This document shows positions 36,301 through 46,699 of a stretch of 64,000 bases of DNA, in pieces. The DNA is from Nemertoderma westbladi. Its lineage: Eukaryota; Xenacoelomorpha; Nemertodermatida; Nemertodermatidae. The position numbers and the translations under genes were made by a program. The DNA lies in contig JAUCBJ010007167.1 in the NCBI GenBank assembly GCA_032718475.1, positions 35,618 to 99,617 of the forward strand, in the 5' to 3' direction. Each line of letters begins with the position of its first letter. Positions within the stretch are counted from its first letter, which is position 1. Under the pieces are notes generated by a model. It saw nothing but the letters and a program-made list of their open reading frames with translations, searched no databases and had not been told where the DNA came from.

Positions 36301-38379
36301 TTTGTTACTAACAGGGTAGCTATTATTCTTAGTCGCACAAAGATAGATCAATGGAGACATTGCCCTGGTACGATTAATCCAGCCGATATCGCCTCCAGGG
36401 GAGCAACTCCACAGGAACTGATAGATACTCCAGATTGGTTGGGTGGACCCGACTTCCTGAGCAAGGAAGAGGACGAATGGCCTCCTCACCTTACTACGGC
36501 GGAAATTAGACAAGCCAAGGGAGCGGAGACCGTTAAACCTAAAACCCGGGCGAGTAAATCGAAGTTATTTAAACCGACTATCGATCTATCTGTATTACAT
36601 GTTTCCGGAAACGATGGTTTAGATCCACAATCCCTCGCTATAAATAAATCTGTTGCGGAAATTCGAGATAGAGATTGGAAATCTGGAATACCAGACGTCT
36701 CGCAAGGAATCTCACCCCTGCTGCAGAGAGCGATGCATCACTACAGTTCCTGGAATCGGCTCTGTAAGGCCGTCACATATTTAAAGAGATGCTTTCATCA
36801 TCAATACTCCAGGGCGAAGACCACTAGTGATAACGCTCCATTGACATCTGCGCAAGTTCATGTTATTAAAAAATTACCTAAATACAAAGTGTCTGACAGT
36901 TTTCTAAAGGAGAAAATTAGTCACCAGGAGCATGAAGAGACTAATAAACAGATACTGAGACTCCTGCAATGCTATGAAGATTCCGAAAAGTATTTCCTGT
37001 TGTTGAGAAATCCGCAGATGCGCTTAAGGGATCGATTCTCAAGCACAATGATAGATGGGTTAATACGTGTTGGAGGAAGACTAACCAATGCACCCTTATC
37101 CTTTGACACTAAATTCCCCATACTCATTAGAAATCTTGAAGTACAAATCAAGATGATTGTAGATGTTCACAGTAAGCTTTATCATGCTGGAAGAGAACGA
37201 GTTCTTAGCGAAATTCGAACTCGCTATTATTTTGATAAACCCCGTAGGGCTCTGAACCAAGTTCTTAGGAACTGCATACCCTGTAGGAAAGCATTCAGTA
37301 GGCCTTTAACACAGCGAGAGGCAGAATTACCTAGGGAACGAGTAAGCTTCTATGAACCACCTTTTACTAATACTGGTGTAGATTTATTTGGCCCTATTGA
37401 AGTATATCGTGCGAGGACTATAGTCAAGAGATGGTGTGTCATCTTCATGTGCATGACTTGCAGAGCCATCCATCTCGATATGGTGAACGATCTATCTACC
37501 AACAGTTTCGTCTTAAGTTTACGACGACAGATCGCTCGCTTCAGTACGAGTAATACCATGAGATCGGACAAGGGAACGAACTTCATTGGTGCCAACAACG
37601 AAATACAGGCTTACGTAAAGGACTGGAACCAAAGACAGGTGGATGACCAGCTAAGGATAACAGCGTCTAGCTGGACCTTCAACGCCGCCGACGCCCCTTG
37701 GTGGGGAGGAAGTTGGGAGAGATTAATTAGAAGTGTTAAGACCGCATTTCACTTTATAGTGCCATGCCGTGCGTATCTCACCGACGAACTTTTGCGGACG
37801 TTAATGGAGGAAATAGCTGCCTATCTCAACGAGAGACCGCTTATGCCAGTCTCATCGAGTCCCGATTCCCTGGAAGCGCTAACACATGCGCACTTCCTAC
37901 TGAAGAAACCGGTAGCCATGCTCCCACGATCGGAGATTGTCGACGGAGACGAATACTGCCGTCGAACTTGGCAACTTATGCAGTTGCTATCCCGTCGTTT
38001 CGCTGACCATTTCGAGAAACATTACCTGCCCACGCTACAACTTCGAACTAAGTGGTTTGCGCAGCAGAAAAACGTCAGCGCCGGAGATATGGTACTTATT
38101 GTAGATCCAGACCTCCCACGTAAACGGTGGCAGACAGGTCGTATCATCGAGACCCATATCTCGGAGGATGGTTTAGTGCGTTCAGTAGAACTCATCGTTA
38201 TGCGGCGTAACTTCAAGAAGCCTGGCATAATCTTTGAGACGCAACAACTCAATCGCCCAGTTGGTCGTTTATGTTTACTGGAAAGAGACAGAGAACTCTC
38301 TGGAAACTATGGAAGGCAAGAAACCCTTCCCACGACCACCTCCCTAATACCTCAAACATCTAGGGGCTCTTCAACGTAG
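30352..38379 (+). CDS. gag-pol: gag-pol polyprotein of element B (one in-frame TGA)
   Basis: The ATG at 30352 (MSDTQQNLSDSL) opens one frame of 2,675 codons to the TAG at 38377. It is interrupted only by TGA at 31012-31014, where C has AGA and A has CGA. Approximate residues: N-terminal Gag with Ala/Glu coiled coil (380-470), DUF1759-like Gag core (740-860), zinc-binding part including CYNCLRPGHQRRTC (1040-1105), aspartic protease DUF1758 with LLDSGSTGTF (about 1215), Pao reverse transcriptase (1540-1740, YMDD at 1715), RNase H (FGDASDMG about 1892), integrase HHCC (2270-2315), integrase core with Asp 2344, Asp 2406 and Glu 2456, and DUF5641 (2580-2645). All catalytic motifs are present. It makes the particle, copies the RNA and integrates the DNA. 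Gag and Pol share one frame, so the Gag:Pol ratio is not set by a visible frameshift. Confidence 0.95.
33187..33966 (+). promoter_or_regulatory. Cluster of consensus 5' splice-site sequences inside gag (element B)
   Basis: AAGGTAAGT (33187), AAGGTAAGG followed by AAGGTGAGT (33452 and 33457), CAGGTAAGT (33713) and CAGGTAAGA (33958) lie in 780 bases of coding sequence around the zinc knuckles. Candidate acceptors are the conserved GTGTGTTTACAG at 39726-39737 and the AG just before the ATG at 39994. Use as splice sites is an inference. Confidence 0.45.
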
Positions 38380-39993
38380 TACGTCTGGAGTGGGTGTATG
38401 TCTATATTATTTATCTGTTTTTATTACATTTTATATGTAAATGTTATTAGGATACGTTATTATAATCGTTTTTTATTTAATTTTATTAGTAAAATGTTAT
38501 TTTAGAATATTTAGTAAATTAGTGCAATATATTAGTGTTTATTACGTATTTAATTACTTATAATATATTTAGTGCGACGGCAAGAAGTAATTATTTTCTC
38601 TTTCCTTACTGTCCGTATTATATTATAAATGCGAGACTATAGTAATGACATGTCAGTACTTCTTAAAGTACAATAAAGCCACTACTATATTTAAGTATTA
38701 TTGGTAGGCAGAGTATTAGGAATGCAAAGTTCAGATCCTCGTGTCTCGGCTAAACCAAGCTCTGGGTAGACCTTGGAAACGACTTGCCTCTTCACACTGA
38801 CATTGCTTCGTGCGATATTGCTCTTCTACCTTATAACAAATAATACATATAGTAGCGTGATGTCCCTTTAACAGTAGCGTAAATCGCAAATAAATCTGTT
38901 AAATTTTTTGACCATCTGTAATTCTAGTCGATTAAGATATCGTGGCACCCACCGATATACTTGAAAGACAAATTCTAGAATCAGTGGTTAACGTCCCCAG
39001 ACAAGTTCTGGAATAAATCGGTGCCCATCCTAAATATTAATTAATATTTATTAAAATCTGTAAAATCCCGATCCTTCAAAATTTCTAGTCAATTAAGATA
39101 TCGCAGTATTTACCGATATTCTTAGAAGGACTATTTTATAGAATTAAGGATCCTAAGTCCCCAGATATGCTCTGGAATAAAATTTGTGTCAATTTAACAT
39201 CAAATAATAAAATTAACGGGAATAAATTTAAATTCATATTCAAATGAATTTCATAAATTGTCATTTGTGCAATTTATAACATTCCCAAAATTCCAGTAAT
39301 TAATAGATCATGGGAGCGGAGATTCATATTGAGTGTACTAGAGTGCGAGAATCTCCAATATATAGTCAATAGCCGACAAAAATTATAAAATCATGCATAA
39401 AGAGGATATTGACAATTAAAGAATTACTATTAAATAACATCCCAGATCTGTATACATGAGAATTGCCCTAATTCTACCGCTAGTTTTCCATAATGTCACC
39501 ATGGCAACACCCACGCTAGAATTAGAAGCAAGTTAAAGGAACAATAAAAAGCTTGCCCCATTGCGTAGCATAAGAGTATACATAGCGCACTATTAGTATC
39601 CAAGGATACATAGTAATAATGTGACATTCTGGAAGACACTGACTATCGGACAAATGGCATGCATGTGTGCAGTAAGTAATGATTGTATGGAATTTGTGCG
39701 TTTATAGGTGAATGTTACTACTAAAGTGTGTTTACAGTAGCTAATCGCAATTGTAAAGTAGCCCTAACTCTACCGAGATAACCTCAAGTGGATTCAAGCC
39801 TTTGGGACGGACAGTGGTGGGACTTGTGCCGGTTATCGTTGTCGTGCTGTTGCTACATGTTGGCGTAAACACTGCGACAACGGTACATCGGCGCTGAGAA
39901 ATCCACTGTCCGGGGGCAAAGCCTAGTAGGCAGCGACGCCCGCTTGCCTAAAATATTAACTCATATTGATATTAATAAACTCAGATAGCAGAT
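38380..39993 (+). other. Intergenic region of element B between pol and the second coding region
   Basis: This is 1.6 kb without a credible coding frame, alignable with 11941-13543 of element A. It contains the repeated dyad unit (38996-39178) and a conserved acceptor-like GTGTGTTTACAG (39726). A GC-richer block just upstream of the second coding region (about 39780-39940, including CACTGTCCGGGGGCAAAG) is shared with A. It may hold an internal promoter or a splice acceptor for the second coding region. Confidence 0.65.
38996..39178 (+). repeat. Duplicated dyad unit, counterpart of 12733-13050
   Basis: CCCCAGACAAGTTCTGGAATAAA (first site, from 38996, cited in part) and CCCCAGATATGCTCTGGAATAAA (second, from 39158, cited in part) are about 162 bp apart and mark two diverged units. 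Each unit also has GATATCTTAAT-type and ATCGGT-type blocks in reverse orientation relative to the plus-strand listing for A. Confidence 0.7.
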
Positions 39994-42900
39994 ATGACGG
40001 AATTGATAGAAGATGACCTTGGTATTAGAGAGCGATATACTCTACCTTTACAAGCGTTTGTGGATAGCTTGATACGCGGTGAAGCCGATCCGACTATTAC
40101 GGAGGACGATGGTCGTTATATCGAACCGCCGATGTCCCAGGAACAACTTACGCGTGAATCGGACTATAGAAAATTCACCGCTCGCTATACGAATCGTAAT
40201 GGTACGTATATGGACTTCTTAACTACCGGCCATCCTACCGATTTACATGATACTGATGATGTAGACACCGAAAGGGAAATGGTTTTATTTAAATATCATG
40301 CCCAGTGGAATCGTAATGATAAACCGAGAATAGAACACGAGAACTCTATTCGCAACCTACTCGACAGAGAAAACGTTGAAGAACCCGATAAGCGTATCAA
40401 CTTCAACGACTACTTGGAATTTTTGAGAGAAACCTATCTCAATATTGCCAGTCAACAGAACCTAGAGACTCGATATCCTCAAGGTATACATCACGATCCC
40501 ATGGTAGAACTCAAACGACTCTATTTCACCATGATGTATCTTACCGCAGATCGTCCACTGCCTGTTGTCCCGGACAGCTTTGAACAAATGGAAGAGTATT
40601 GCAAAACTGGAGAACGATCACCCGCGTTTCCTCTGCAGGACGTACGTCTTTGGTATTATTGTGACTCATGTCCTAGACCTAACCAGCAAACGGAAAGACA
40701 TAAACATCCGCGGAGACGTTGTGCTAAACACAGTTTTACGCGTTATACTTACGGGAGTTTCGAGCGAAACCTGTTCGACGTATCACCTACGATCGCCCGT
40801 CTAAAATGATCGCTAAATAAACCCATGATCAGAGTTCCGGAATACTCGGTCAGGCCTCCCCATTTCCCCGTGAGACCTCAAACTCTTGATCCTAACAGTA
40901 TCACTGATCCTCCCGAGTTATATTCACTGTTCAAAGATTTGGTGTTACCCGAGCAGTTAATCGGTGGGGTTCCAGCGGTAGGTTCGTTAGATATTCGACC
41001 ATCCTATTTAACCGGATTGGGACGCGGGCATCTAACATCGCCATTTAATCCTTACAATCGGCCAGGATTAACTCCGATACAACCTGCCACGGAAGTCGAG
41101 GAGAGTGTCATCAGAAACGCTCTAGACGCCATCCGACAGAAAATCGGAAAGGGAACCCAGGATTTTCTAGAGAAACGTAAATTACAGCAGCAGGTCCAAT
41201 CGGTTAAAGAGTTAGCCTTGCCGCAGTTTGATAGAGAAATCCAAAACCTCGAAGAGGACATCGAGCTTGGACGTACGTATTCTCTACAGGAGTTTCTAGA
41301 AGAACGCTTACAGAAACAAGCGGAGGAAAATCAACTAGAGGAGAAACATACGGAAATGGATGAGAGAGAAGAAGCCGCTTTAGCCCAACCCGAAGCTCAG
41401 ATACTCATAACCGATCTCTACTCTAAAACCGTCCGTCATCCCTCGATGGTTCCTCATTTCGGAGACAAGCTTTTCGCAAAGATACAACCCCAACCGGTTG
41501 ATATCAGCATAAGATCGCAAAATCTTATCGCTGACGCTCCTATGTTACAGCGTCCGCCAATCGAGGCCGCTCGAGTTGACGGTATACTCGTTGAACCTCC
41601 GGACAATCGAGTGGATCTTGTCCGTCGTATGGTACACGATGTCAACATACGCGCTAGACCTTTACAGAACTATTTTTATGGAATTAAAGATCACCCTTAT
41701 TACGTTAATCTGACTCAATATTATATGGTAAAACCAGAAGATCCGACACATAATTTAAAGTTTCTACCACTAATAAATCCTCTGGACATTGTCGAACTCG
41801 AACAATTGCAAAAACATCTGGATCAGTTAGTAAAGGTAAACTCATTTCGAAAACCATATAACGTTTCTCGAATAGAGAAGGATACAGAACCTCCTTATAA
41901 TCTCGATGGATTTATTAAAACTCGATTAGTCCATTGGAATCTAGACGTATTATTCGAGGAGGAGAAAATACAAAGATATGGAAATGTGGAGACGTATACC
42001 ACTCGATACATGAAGTATAGTGATCTCCCTGACGCTAATCAATGCGCCACCTTGTGGCATCCAGTAGGGATGACCCTCGAGAACGCCACCAAAGAGTGGA
42101 ATGAAACTCTTAATATCATTGAGATTATGGCGTTGTTACTTACGATAACGAAGGTAGCGTTCCAATCGGAGAATTAGGAACTACGCGCATGATACACATA
42201 CGCGGATTAGCTGGTTCCACTCACGTGTTTACGCGAGCGTGTTCCGACGTGATCGATTATTCCTTTGAAACTCTCACCGAAACGCAAAAGAATCTCCGAC
42301 ATGGACAATTCGAACTCGCGCAGCGTTACGTCATTGACACCGAACGCAAACCGGCCATGGGTATCGATGGATCGATGTTACCCCAGCCCGTTCTCGAGAT
42401 GTTATTCAACGAAAGAATCATTAAAATCGGCTCAGCTGTTTACGGAGATCTCCAAAACGACTTTCGGAATATGGAGAATATCCCCTATCCTTTCGTGGAT
42501 ACTCAGCTGATAGCTCCTTGGGCCGAAGGCCGAGGTTTCTTTCGCACCATGTATGCTAATGCGTCTAGCAACATTACAAAGGTGCAACGAACTTTCATCG
42601 GACATCTTGCCTTTCAGGAATACAGGTGGAATTTCAAGGTCGGAAATCCCATCAACTATCAACAAGTATACGGAGACCATTATTCTCGATTATACTTTGA
42701 CGGACCGTTGACCGCACCTGGCGCCGTGTATAGCTTCATGAGTGTTCCACTCCGTCCCTCCTTAGCTATCTACACGATCTTCGAAAACACCGCACTTTCC
42801 GGTTGGCTAGCCGATGTGTGCAGTCGCACTATACGCGCCCATCCATTAATCCTTGGGACCAAACTCGCTAAGCTAGATGAACATAATAAATTCATCCGCT

Positions 42901-44244
42901 TTGAATGTTTCCGACGGTTTTTAACCGTTTCGCAACGTGGATAGCCAATTCAAAGACCGCGCTTTGACCAAGCTCAGCTTAAGAGACTCGGCTGCGGAGA
43001 AGTTAGATAGCGCTGGATTCGCTATTTTCAAAGACATTTGTATAATAAACCTGCACTCTTCGGTTATCCAAAGACCTCGGATCCCCACAGGTTATTCTGT
43101 CGTGGAAATTCAGACGATAGGTCCACTTGAGGAGACAGCCACGCCTACCTCAACTATACAAGGGGAAGACGAACCCATATGTTTAGAATCTGAAGAGATT
43201 CAGCCCCCCACGTCTCGGAGTAGCGATAGCGACTACATATTGGAATGGTATCAAGGTCCACAGTGTCTTACTGCGTATGATTATCGCCATGCCAATTATG
43301 TTTCTAGACAACGTTGTCGGCTGTGCGCATCGAGAGACCATATTACGTCTATGGACACCAACGATCTTTGTTCCTATTTCCACGAACAACCGTCGATGGA
43401 AATCTATTGTGCATATTGTCGGCTTAATAATTTGCACATTTTTGCTGTCTGCCCCCAATTTATGACTCAATGCCATCATTGTCAATTAAAAGGACACGCC
43501 AGCTTTGATTGTCCCTTTAACCATGATTTAGAGAGCGTAGATGAAATGATTGTACTACGTTATATCAGAGCTTGGGAAGCGAACGCTGATTTACATTGTG
43601 ATTCACGCCATCGCTATTATCCTGGACGTGCTTACGAAGGAGTTTATGCGTTCCATCCTTATTTGTTTGCCTCCGTCGAGCAGAAATCACGCCTATCAAG
43701 TTATGAACTATTGAAGCGCGTTGGAGAATGTATTTCAACCAAATATGTACGCAAATTTCTCAGGAGCATTAATCCGAGTGACATCAATTCGTACAACTTA
43801 ATAAACTTTATCCGTCAAGATCCGGCCTATGGAGACTTATTTGTCAACTCACACCCCGAGTTACAAGAAGTATATCGACGGCCTTACGAGTACAGAGCCC
43901 GCGAACGCGAGTTGGAAAGAACTATTAAACCAAGGAAGTTTCTAACTGCCTATGGTCCACCCACGGCCCTCGTTCATACCACTCGTAAAGGACCCGTAAG
44001 AGCGGCTGTCTTGAAACGAGCTCTCAAAGCCGTTAGACCCCTCTCCCCGGACGTTGATGTCAATCAACCCGGTACTTCGACCGGCGGATATACCGATCGT
44101 AATCCCATACCTTCTGATGCAATCATATTGCACCCTTCACCCAGGAGTTATAGCCCTCCTCGTAAAGTGGCTCGCCCCAAAGAGAAAAGGACTCTTGCTA
44201 GCTTTAAAAAACTGCGTAAACGCCGTCCGTGCAAGAAAGACTAA
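39994..44244 (+). CDS. Second coding region of element B: large protein of unknown function with zinc knuckles and basic tail
   Basis: The ATG at 39994 (MTELIEDDLGIRERY) opens about 1,417 codons, ending with TAA at 44242-44244. The frame has one TGA (40807-40809; CGA in element A), one frame change near 42120 and another between 42925 and 42944. Whether these are mutations or recoding cannot be told here. Visible parts are a Cys/His cluster (CDSCPRPNQ...RRCAKH, 40660-40731), a charged coiled coil (about 41090-41400), a long conserved-looking middle, a run of knuckle-like motifs (43315-43515) and a basic C-terminus (RKVARPKEKR, KKLRKRRPCKKD). The knuckle run has one degenerate CX2CX4H motif, one CX2CX5HX4C and one canonical CHHCQLKGHASFDC. 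I see no signal peptide, membrane segment or furin-like site, so an envelope is unlikely. RNA or nucleic-acid binding is the best inference. I recognise no family. Confidence 0.8.
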
Positions 44245-44314
44245 CTGTTTAGAGTATTTTTATATTTTAGAAACTGTGATTTTGTATATTTTATAGACTT
44301 AAATCCCATTTTCT

Positions 44315-44322
44315 GGGAGCGG
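44315..44322 (+). other. Polypurine tract candidate before the 3' LTR of element B
   Basis: GGGAGCGG abuts the LTR start TGTAAAAG. The same eight bases abut the element A 3' LTR. The remaining spacer from 44245 is AT-rich and non-coding. Confidence 0.6.
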
Positions 44323-45524
44323 TGTAAAAGCTTTTGTGGGATAACTGATACGTCTGCCTTTGCTGGCCAGTTCCCCCCCGGTCGCTAGAATACTCTAAAA
44401 TGGATTTATAACTAAAATAGTGCAAGCTACCAGCTTATTGGCTGATGTGCTGTACGGAGGTATCTGGGCTCAGTTTAATCGGCCAACCAGTTTAGGGAGG
44501 TTGCCTCTGCCCTGCTGTCCGTGTCCGCCAATAGAATTTGAGTGGGCGTTGATTTCGACCTATCCCAGAGCTACTGAACTGAATTTCCTATCTCTATGCT
44601 CATCCTCTGTGTTGAACGGGAGATTCGTGGAATAAGGGTAGTTGGTATCCTCGTATAGTCATTCTAGTCATATGATTCTTCATATGATTCTGTTGTTATG
44701 TTCCCATTTTTCGCCATAACACCGGCTTTTGGGAAGAACTCTAGTAAAACTGCTTAAATTACCGAAAGTATAACTGTTACCTTAACTAACGAACTTAACG
44801 AGTCTCAATCATTTAATTTAACTGCACTAATCATATTGTTTGTACTGTTATTTACCGTCAGTTATTAATTGTATCTATTTGTTGATGAAATATTGCCCTT
44901 TGGAGAATACGGATAAATCACCCAAATTTCCCAATTTTCTTGATACACTACAGGTTAGAGAGACAGGCTATATATAACAATTGCGATTTATATTAATGTG
45001 GTGTGTATTGAATCTAATGTTATTTAGCAGACCCTGCATGAGTCAATTGCTGCTCTCTTTATGTGTGATCAAATATACTGACGGTCGGCAGAATAGTGTG
45101 CATGATTGTGATTGGTAACAAAGTATTTCCTAAAGAATACGCCTTATACTTTAATCATAAGCGGTATCGTTGCGTTTAGTATAAGTCCTAGTTCTGTTTA
45201 AATAGATAGAGCGCCACGTCCTAAAGGAACTGTTAATATTTCCCGAAAGCCAATAATATCTGTCAGAGATTAATTATTAACGATCTATCGAATAATACAG
45301 TAGGTTTACACTGCAACCTTACACTGCAATAATATAATTTAAGCATCCGAATTCAGCCTCCCGGGTGTAGATCCATCGGGTGAATGATCGCGCATGGGCT
45401 GACTTCGGCTAATGTTTTGTTTATTAGCATAAAAGATTGTCGTATGCTAAAGGTGTTTTAATTAACTAAAAGACATATCAATTTTGGCAGGTTAAACTGC
45501 TAAAGGTCTTCAAAAGCGCGAACA
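44323..45524 (+). repeat. 3' LTR of element B
   Basis: This 1,202-bp LTR is nearly identical to 26896-28097 and is followed by the ACACA duplication. A TATA-like CTATATATAA lies near 44968. Confidence 0.95.
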
Positions 45525-45660
45525 ACACAAAATTTTTAATTCACTTATACGATGCTATAAATTCACATTTTCAGGTTTTTGAGGGCGCTGATTCTAATGG
45601 AATACATTTCTAATATGCTAGATCATTGCTACTTGTATTTTTCGGCGTAATTTGGCAAAT

Positions 45661-46345
45661 TTTGGTGCTAGCACCAAATTTCGTACCCATCACCAAAAAG
45701 TACAAGTTTGCGCTGTCCAGTGCAGTTTTTATTGATTCCATCGGATTCAGGACCCTCATAAACCCGTATAACGCAAGAAACAAGGTGATACTATCTACTT
45801 ATCAATTTGCATATTTTCCAAAATTTGGTGCTGGCACAACAATTTTCACCCACCGGCGAAAAATACAAGTTTGAGAACTCTTATGAAATTTTTACTGATT
45901 CCATTGAATTCAGAACCATCAAAAACCCGTATAACGCAAGAAACAAGGTGACACAATCAATTGATATATTTGATGGTTTTCAAAATTTGGTGCTAGCACC
46001 ACATTTTGCACCCACATCCGAAAAATACAAGTTTGAGATGTCTAGTTCGATAATTATATTTTCCATTGAATTCAGAACAGCCATAAACCTCTAAAACGCA
46101 AGAAATAAATTGTCACAAGTAATTTTATATATTGAATGGATTTTCAAAATTTCGTGCTAGCACCAAAATTTGCACACAGCACCGAAAAATACAAGTTTGA
46201 TACGCTTGGTGCAACTCGTATATATTTCATCGAATCCAGAACCCCAAAAATCCCCAATTGCGTAAAAAAGAAGTTTCAAACAATCAATTTACAAAATTGA
46301 CTTATTTCAAAATTTGGTGCTGGCACCAAAATTTGGCACCCATCG
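45661..46345 (+). repeat. 163-bp tandem satellite with a GGTGCTAGCACC palindrome
   Basis: Five units are marked by TTTGGTGCTAGCACC-type sequence at 45661, 45824, 45986, 46150 and 46313 (spacing 162-164). Each unit also holds an AAAAATACAAGTTTGA block, an ATTCAGAACC block and a CGTATAACGCAAGAAA block. The first site, TTTGGTGCTAGCACCAAA, is a perfect 18-bp palindrome. The satellite forms most of the right half of the piggyBac-like element. The diverged units show it is not a recent expansion. Confidence 0.88.
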
Positions 46346-46699
46346 AAAAAAACAAGTTTAAATTTTCTAAATCAATTTATATGAATTCCATCAAATTTTT
46401 AACACCAAAAAACCCGTGTAAATAAAAAATAGAGATGTTACAATTCATATTTAATGAAATGTAATTTTCAAAAAACGTCTCAAAAAAAGTGCCAAAAGTA
46501 GGGTTAAAAAATGGCGCTATAACTCGAAAAGTACCCAATATTTTTGAAAACGGTTTTCACTACTAGGAAGACAATAGATTTTTAGGAAAAGTCATAAAAT
46601 TTCAGATTCCCAACTGCGTTTGTTTCAGAATTATAATAAAAAAACCACGGGATGGGTCATATTGACCCCCCCCCCCCCCCCCGGGTTTAATAGGGTTAA

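Larger units (their letters stand above)
26896..45524 (+). mobile_element. BEL/Pao LTR retrotransposon B, full length, giant (18,629 bp)
   Basis: Two 1,202-bp LTRs (TGTAAAAG...GCGCGAACA) flank a leader (28098-30351), gag-pol (30352-38379), an intergenic region (38380-39993), a second long coding region (39994-44244) and a short spacer with a polypurine tract. By eye the LTRs differ at about four positions (near 27077, 27607, 27886 and 28047 in the left copy), so insertion was recent. BEL/Pao elements are usually about 5-10 kb (family knowledge), so this one is about twice the usual size. The gag-pol frame has one TGA. The second coding region has one TGA and two frame changes. It is the best-preserved copy in the window. 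Confidence 0.95.
26491..46695. mobile_element. piggyBac-like non-autonomous transposon, interrupted by element B
   Basis: The ends are CCCTATTAGTACCGGG (left) and, in reverse complement, CCCTATTAAACCCGGG (right). Both are next to TTAA and both are followed inward by a C or G run and a GGGTCATATTGACCC near-palindrome. Without element B and its duplication it is about 1.57 kb (26491-26895 plus 45530-46695). It has no transposase frame, and its right part is a five-unit 163-bp tandem repeat. It would have been moved by a transposase supplied elsewhere. Confidence 0.88.

Noticed and set aside
194-40809. Alternative genetic code (TGA as a sense codon)
   Set aside because: TGA also ends the LINE frame at 8728, sibling copies have CGA or AGA at the affected positions, and CpG decay explains the bias.
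39994-44244. Envelope gene after pol
   Set aside because: This position often holds env in LTR elements, but I see no signal peptide, transmembrane segment or protease site, and the C-terminus is basic with zinc knuckles.
45661-46345. CRISPR-like array
   Set aside because: Units are 163 bp, diverged and contiguous with no spacers, in an animal transposon context.
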